Below, one piece after another: positions 7,260-10,578 of a DNA stretch of 10,578 nucleotides. How positions within the stretch are numbered: position 1 is the first letter of the stretch; the number at the start of each line of letters is the position of its first letter. Source of the DNA: Prevotella sp. (GTDB lineage Bacteria > Bacteroidota > Bacteroidia > Bacteroidales > Bacteroidaceae); NCBI GenBank assembly GCA_021204735.1, contig JAJPYV010000110.1, forward strand, positions 1-10,578, given 5' to 3'. The notes below the pieces were generated by a model. It saw only the letters and a list, made by a program, of their open reading frames with translations. It made no database searches and was not told where the DNA came from. Both the position numbers and the translations under genes were made by a program.

Positions 7260-8513
7260 ATGAAAGAAGAACTGATTAACAAGGCTTACGCTGTTGCCAA
7301 AGAGCGTTATGCCGAACTTGGTATTGATACAGAAAAAGTGATTAACCAGATGCAGGATTTCCACCTCAGTCTTCACTGCTGGCAGGCTGATGATGTAGCT
7401 GGTTTCGAGAATCAAGGCGGTGAGTTGACTGGCGGTATCCAGTCTACTGGTAACTATCCTGGCAAGGCTCGCAATATCGATGAGCTGCGTGCTGATATCA
7501 TCAAGGCAAAATCGTTGATTCCAGGTACACATCGTCTTAACCTCCATGAGATTTACGGTGATTTCCAAGGTGAGATAGTTGACCGTGACCAGGTAGAGCC
7601 TCGTCATTTCGCAAGTTGGATGGAGTGGGGCAAGGAGAACAATATGAAGCTCGACTTCAACTCTACATCATTCTCTCATCCTAAGAGTGGTAACCTTTCT
7701 CTTTCTAATCCTGATGAGGGCATCCGCAATTTCTGGATTGAGCATACAAAGCGTTGCCGTGCCGTAGCAGAGGAGATGGGTAAGGCTCAGGGTGATCCAT
7801 GTATCATGAACCTTTGGGTACACGACGGGTCTAAAGATATGACAGTCAATAAAAAACTTTATCGTGAATTGTTGAAAGATTCTCTTGATCAGATTTTCGC
7901 TACAAAGTATGATAACATGAAGGACTGTATTGAGAGTAAGGTATTCGGTATCGGCCTTGAAAGCTACACAGTAGGTTCAAATGACTTCTATACCTCATAC
8001 GCTGCTAAGAACAACAAGATGATTACTCTTGATACCGGTCATTTCCACCCGACAGAGAGTGTAGCTGACAAAGTATCAGCAATGCTGCTGTTCGTTCCAG
8101 AACTGATGTTGCATGTAAGCCGTCCTGTCCGTTGGGATTCTGACCACGTAACTATCATGGATGATCCGACACTCGACCTCTTCAGTGAGATTGTACGTGC
8201 TGATGCACTTGACCGTGTTCACTACGGACTTGACTATTTCGATGGTTCTATCAACCGTATCGGTGCATACGTTATTGGTAGTCGTGCTGCACAGAAGTGC
8301 ATGGTTCGTGCTTTACTTGAGCCTATCACTACGTTGCGTAAGTACGAGGCTGAGGACAAGGGCTTCCAGCGTCTCGCACTTCTTGAGGAAGCAAAGGCAC
8401 TTCCTTGGAATGCCGTTTACGATGAGTTCTGTCTGCGCAATAATGTTCCTGTTGGTCAGGACTTCATTGCAGATGTTGAGCAATATGAGAAGGATGTAAC
8501 GTCTAAACGATAA
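7260..8513 (+). CDS. rhaA: L-rhamnose isomerase
   Basis: Converts L-rhamnose to L-rhamnulose in the cytoplasm, the first catabolic step, using divalent metal ions such as Mn2+. The length of 417 residues is close to that of the E. coli enzyme. It is a TIM-barrel sugar isomerase; the conserved blocks are easy to read: HCWQADDV (39-46), GGELTGGIQSTGNYPGKARN (53-72), LDFNSTSFSHPKS (131-143), LWVHDGSKD (185-193), GLESYTVGSNDFY (232-244), LDTGHFHPTE (257-266), HVSRPVRWDSDHV (285-297) and LDYFDGSINRI (324-334). The expected metal and substrate ligands are present: Glu234, Asp258, His261, His285, Asp293 and Asp295. The ATG at 7260 starts the family-typical N-terminus; an overlapping ATG at 7256 is out of frame. 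It lies between rhaB and rhaT on the same strand. Bacteroides literature also calls this gene rhaI. Confidence 0.97.
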   Translation: MKEELINKAYAVAKERYAELGIDTEKVINQMQDFHLSLHCWQADDVAGFENQGGELTGGIQSTGNYPGKARNIDELRADIIKAKSLIPGTHRLNLHEIYGDFQGEIVDRDQVEPRHFASWMEWGKENNMKLDFNSTSFSHPKSGNLSLSNPDEGIRNFWIEHTKRCRAVAEEMGKAQGDPCIMNLWVHDGSKDMTVNKKLYRELLKDSLDQIFATKYDNMKDCIESKVFGIGLESYTVGSNDFYTSYAAKNNKMITLDTGHFHPTESVADKVSAMLLFVPELMLHVSRPVRWDSDHVTIMDDPTLDLFSEIVRADALDRVHYGLDYFDGSINRIGAYVIGSRAAQKCMVRALLEPITTLRKYEAEDKGFQRLALLEEAKALPWNAVYDEFCLRNNVPVGQDFIADVEQYEKDVTSKR

Positions 8514-8520
8514 ATTTTAA

Positions 8521-8556
8521 AGAGCCTCACCCAACATTTTTGTTGCGTGAGGCTTT
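8521..8556 (+). terminator. Strong hairpin between rhaA and rhaT, possible attenuator or partial terminator
   Basis: AGCCTCAC at 8523-8530 pairs perfectly with GTGAGGCT at 8547-8554. After one C-C mismatch, CCAACA-type pairing continues for 5 bp (8532-8536 with 8541-8545) to a TTTT loop. The stem starts about 10 nt after the rhaA stop and ends about 10 nt before the rhaT ATG. Only a short T-run (TTTATT) follows, so termination is probably incomplete. It may lower rhaT expression relative to rhaBA or protect the rhaBA message from 3' decay. Confidence 0.65.
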
Positions 8557-8564
8557 ATTGTATT

Positions 8565-9578
8565 ATGGCAATAATAATAGGATTACTTATAATCGCCATC
8601 GGTGCATTCTGCCAGTCAAGCTGTTATGTACCTATCAACAAAATCCGTTCTTGGAGTTGGGAGTCGTATTGGCTTGTGCAGGGTGTGTTCGCGTGGCTTG
8701 TGTTCCCATTGCTCGGTGCGTTGCTTGCCGTTCCTGCAGGAAATTGTCTTTTTGAGGTGTACTCTAATAACATTACGGCATCTTTGTGGACTATCTTCTT
8801 CGGAATACTATGGGGTATCGGTGGACTGACTTTCGGATTGTCGATGCGTTATCTTGGTGTGGCACTCGGACAAAGTATCTCTCTTGGTACTTGTGCCGGT
8901 CTTGGTACTATCCTTACACCTATATTCACAGGTAACACACACGACCTGACGATGCCTGTCATAGTGGGCGTTGTGGTTACACTTGCCGGTATTGCCGTTA
9001 TTGGTATCGCTGGTAACATGAAATCACAGTCGTTGAGTGAGGAGGAGAAGAAAAAAGCGGTAAAGGACTTTAATTTCACAAAGGGAATTATTGTTGCTCT
9101 GCTTGCCGGTTTTATGAGCGCATGTTTCAGTATCGGTCTTGGTTTTGGAGAGAACCTCAATTTCGGTGAGGCTACCGATCCGATGTTCCGTACTTTGCCT
9201 GCAACATTTCTTGTAACACTCGGTGGATTCATCACAAATGCCGTGTATTGTTTCTATCAGAATGGTAAGAACCGCACCTGGGGTGACTATCGTCAGACTT
9301 CTCTTTATCTCAACAACATCATTTTCTGTGCACTTGCCGGTCTGTTGTGGTACAGCCAGTTCTTCGGACTGAGCCTTGGCAAGGGATTCCTTACCGATTC
9401 ACCAGTACTGCTCACTTTCTCGTGGTGCATACTAATGGCATTGAACGTTACATTCAGTAATGTATGGGGTATCATCCTCAAGGAGTGGAAGGGTTGCTCG
9501 CACAAGACAATCACCGTGCTTGTCGTGGGAATTGTGATACTCGTTATATCCTCGTTCCTGCCGCAACTGCTGAAATAA
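8565..9578 (+). CDS. rhaT: L-rhamnose/proton symporter
   Basis: Imports L-rhamnose across the inner membrane with a proton, feeding RhaA and RhaB. The protein has 337 residues from the ATG at 8565. About ten membrane helices are visible near 2-20, 36-56, 72-92, 96-118, 131-151, 174-192, 209-231, 248-268, 280-300 and 316-333, with a charged loop at 154-170 (rich in E and K). RhaT family signatures are clear: YVPINKIRSWSWES (21-34), GILWGIGGLTFGLSMRYLG (80-98), LGTILTPI (113-120), LLWYSQFFG (260-268) and WGIILKEWKG (301-310). A longer reading frame from a GTG at 8547 was not used because that GTG lies in the 3' arm of the hairpin and the ATG gives the family-like start MAIIIGLLI. No SD-like sequence is visible, which is usual in Bacteroidota. 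It is the last gene of the operon in this window. Confidence 0.95.
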   Translation: MAIIIGLLIIAIGAFCQSSCYVPINKIRSWSWESYWLVQGVFAWLVFPLLGALLAVPAGNCLFEVYSNNITASLWTIFFGILWGIGGLTFGLSMRYLGVALGQSISLGTCAGLGTILTPIFTGNTHDLTMPVIVGVVVTLAGIAVIGIAGNMKSQSLSEEEKKKAVKDFNFTKGIIVALLAGFMSACFSIGLGFGENLNFGEATDPMFRTLPATFLVTLGGFITNAVYCFYQNGKNRTWGDYRQTSLYLNNIIFCALAGLLWYSQFFGLSLGKGFLTDSPVLLTFSWCILMALNVTFSNVWGIILKEWKGCSHKTITVLVVGIVILVISSFLPQLLK

Positions 9579-9590
9579 AGGTTATTTTTT

Positions 9591-9619
9591 GAATTTGTGA
9601 GACACTGTCTCACAAATTC
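9591..9619. repeat. 29-bp near-perfect palindrome after rhaT
   Basis: GAATTTGTGAGACA (9591-9604) and TGTCTCACAAATTC (9606-9619) are exact reverse complements around a single C. It begins 12 nt after the rhaT stop. No T-tract follows on either strand, so it does not look like a simple terminator. Its right arm is one of the repeated TGTCTCACAAAT units found twice more downstream. Confidence 0.85.
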
Positions 9620-9758
9620 GAAAATTTGCGTTTTCGCAAACGTGTCTCACAAATTTGAAAGATAAATCTGCATTACAGGTACTTGTAGTGCAGATTTACA
9701 GTTTTATTTGGCAAACATGTCTCACAAATCTGAATTGCAAAAACAATGTTTATTGTTT
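9606..9758. repeat. Cluster of TGTCTCACAAAT direct repeats alternating with hairpins
   Basis: The unit TGTCTCACAAATnnGAA occurs at 9606-9622, 9643-9659 and 9718-9734, and once inverted at 9588-9604 as the left arm of the palindrome (the 14 core bases). The last two direct copies extend leftward: 9636-9659 and 9711-9734 match at 22 of 24 positions (GCAAAC precedes both). Each direct copy is followed by a different hairpin: TTTGCG/CGCAAA (9625-9630 with 9635-9640), the long stem at 9663-9698, and AAACAAT/ATTGTTT (9741-9747 with 9752-9758). No coding sequence is visible. It could be a REP/MITE-like element, a protein-binding cluster, or simply a convergent terminator region. Confidence 0.75.
9663..9710 (+). 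terminator. Long hairpin, likely (possibly bidirectional) terminator between convergent genes
   Basis: TAAATCTGCA (9663-9672) pairs perfectly with TGCAGATTTA (9689-9698). Pairing continues inward through 9673-9678 with 9683-9688 using two G-T wobbles, making a 16-bp stem with a GTAC loop. The plus strand then reads CAGTTTTATTTG. On the minus strand the stem is followed by a T-rich run (TCTTTCAAATTTG). It lies between the 3' ends of rhaT and the minus-strand methyltransferase gene, so it could stop transcription from both sides. Confidence 0.62.
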
Positions 9759-9840
9759 CTATTTGATAAATTGATTGTAATTTTAAAAGGGTTGCAAGAC
9801 TGATTAAATTTTGCCGCATTGAATATTTATTTTTTTTATT

Positions 9841-10578
9841 TTACTCCGTAACAGGCATTATGTCCAACTTATTTTCAATATAATCTATTTCCTCATCTGT
9901 AAGGCTATATTTTGCATATAATTCCTCATCAGTCCAAGGTTTACTGTAATCCTGCATTGGCACGAACCTATATGCTTTTTTCGGACATGCCTGTGTAATC
10001 TTCACCGCAGACACCAATATCCTGAAAAACTTTGTCTTCATATACGACAAGAAATTACTTGCCTCATTAGGAGATGAGAATTTAGCATATAAATACGACT
10101 GTGAACAAACCGAATTGGCAGGAGCCAATTCCGGAACTCCAATAACCATTTTATCATCGCCAGAACCGCCAGAACATGGTACGAAAACCTTGTCATATTT
10201 TATGTCCTGTACATTCTTCCGAACTTGTTTCCTGCTGCAATATTCTATCTTTCTGTGCAGCTTCTCAATATGGAACAAAAGAACATCATGGTCTTCGTCT
10301 TTTGTCTCATACACCACAAATGGATTTTTCTTGCTCGACCTCGGATTGGAAGGGATGCCAAATGGCGTATCTGACGATATAATCGTATCTACAAATCCAA
10401 CTTCATCCTCAACTGCCTTTTCATGTACTTTCTTTACAATATCGTTGAGTATTGGCTCTCGTATCAGTATGTCAAAAACCGACAAGTCTCTCATACAGTC
10501 TATGGCCTTTCCATCCCTCATGAGAGTGTAATTACAATCACCTGAATATGATTTGTCCTTGATATAATAACAAATGCC
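9841..10578 (-). CDS. C-terminal part of an Eco57I-like restriction-modification adenine methyltransferase (5' end outside window)
   Basis: The frame stays open from the stop codon at 9841-9843 to the right edge, giving 245 visible residues; the ATG at 10521 is internal, since 19 residues resembling the family (GICYYIKDKSYSGDCNYTL) lie upstream of it. This part follows the N6-adenine methyltransferase core, and the catalytic NPPY motif is not in view. Family-like blocks, in fragment numbering: the G-I-C-Y-Y-I-K-D opening (1-8), SSDTPFGIPSNP (68-79), VFVPCSGGSGDDK (131-143), YLYAKFSSPNEASNFLSYMKT (162-182, membership of the 'TY ... F ... A.N...Y..TKF' block), KKAYRFVPMQD (200-210) and the closing SKPWTDEELYAKYSLTDEEI (212-231). 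In such proteins this region contributes to target recognition. Whether it is an orphan methylase, a fused restriction enzyme or one of several subunits cannot be told. It converges with rhaT. The gene appears intact where visible. Confidence 0.8.
   Translation of the reverse strand, partial: GICYYIKDKSYSGDCNYTLMRDGKAIDCMRDLSVFDILIREPILNDIVKKVHEKAVEDEVGFVDTIISSDTPFGIPSNPRSSKKNPFVVYETKDEDHDVLLFHIEKLHRKIEYCSRKQVRKNVQDIKYDKVFVPCSGGSGDDKMVIGVPELAPANSVCSQSYLYAKFSSPNEASNFLSYMKTKFFRILVSAVKITQACPKKAYRFVPMQDYSKPWTDEELYAKYSLTDEEIDYIENKLDIMPVTE

Noticed and set aside
6516..7607. 363-residue open frame on the minus strand across rhaB and rhaA
   Set aside because: It is antisense to two clearly conserved enzymes, spans both genes and the gap between them, and has a Cys/Ile/Thr-rich composition with no recognisable domain. 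It is a shadow of their codon bias.
8547..8564. GTG start that would lengthen RhaT by six residues
   Set aside because: The GTG lies in the 3' arm of the rhaA-rhaT hairpin, and the ATG at 8565 gives the family-typical N-terminus.
9606..9734. CRISPR-like array after rhaT
   Set aside because: Only three direct copies, a short 17-24 nt repeat, unequal gaps of about 20 and 58 nt, self-complementary gaps and one inverted copy; no cas genes are present.
9591..9734. Invertible promoter segment bounded by inverted copies of the repeat
   Set aside because: The inverted copies at 9591-9604 and 9718-9731 could in principle flank a switch, but I see no TAnnTTTG element on either strand between them, no recombinase gene, and both flanking genes point toward the region rather than away.
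10115..10531. Plus-strand frame of 138 residues opposite the methyltransferase gene
   Set aside because: It is the complement of a conserved coding region, with Ser/Thr/Phe-rich composition typical of antisense shadows.

Overview
The window looks like chromosomal DNA from a member of the Bacteroidota, most likely Prevotella or a close relative. Three things point there. The base composition is AT-rich. Three promoters match the Bacteroidota -33/-7 type (TTTG or TTG, 19-20 nt, then TATCTTTG). Three secreted proteins end in a short C-terminal module (Y-x-I-D-G ... G-I-x-I ... K) of the kind common on Prevotella surface proteins. No taxonomic search was possible, so the genus is an inference.

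Left part (1-5555): three consecutive genes encode exported proteins. The first is a BspA-type leucine-rich-repeat protein (85-1788). The second is a multi-domain, Ig-like beta-sandwich protein (1900-3489). The third has about seven short repeats and may be a beta-propeller (3632-4885). A six-helix DUF308/HdeD-like membrane protein (4890-5555) starts 4 nt after the third. Genes two and three each have their own consensus promoter, and a terminator-like hairpin separates them, so this part is probably several transcription units rather than one operon.

Middle part (5556-9578): an L-rhamnose utilisation operon, rhaB (rhamnulokinase), rhaA (L-rhamnose isomerase) and rhaT (rhamnose/H+ symporter), read from a clear promoter with a roughly 100-nt leader. 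RhaT brings rhamnose in, RhaA converts it to rhamnulose and RhaB phosphorylates it. The aldolase, the lactaldehyde-processing enzyme and a regulator are not in the window. A strong hairpin sits between rhaA and rhaT, only 10 nt before the rhaT start codon.

Right part (9579-10578): a 262-nt intergenic region between convergent genes is packed with inverted repeats built around four copies of TGTCTCACAAAT. Beyond it, on the minus strand, is the C-terminal 245 residues of an Eco57I-like restriction-modification methyltransferase that runs off the window.

I found no convincing new multi-gene system. The least ordinary items are the repeat/hairpin cluster after rhaT, the rhaA-rhaT hairpin, and the shared C-terminal module on three unrelated secreted proteins.
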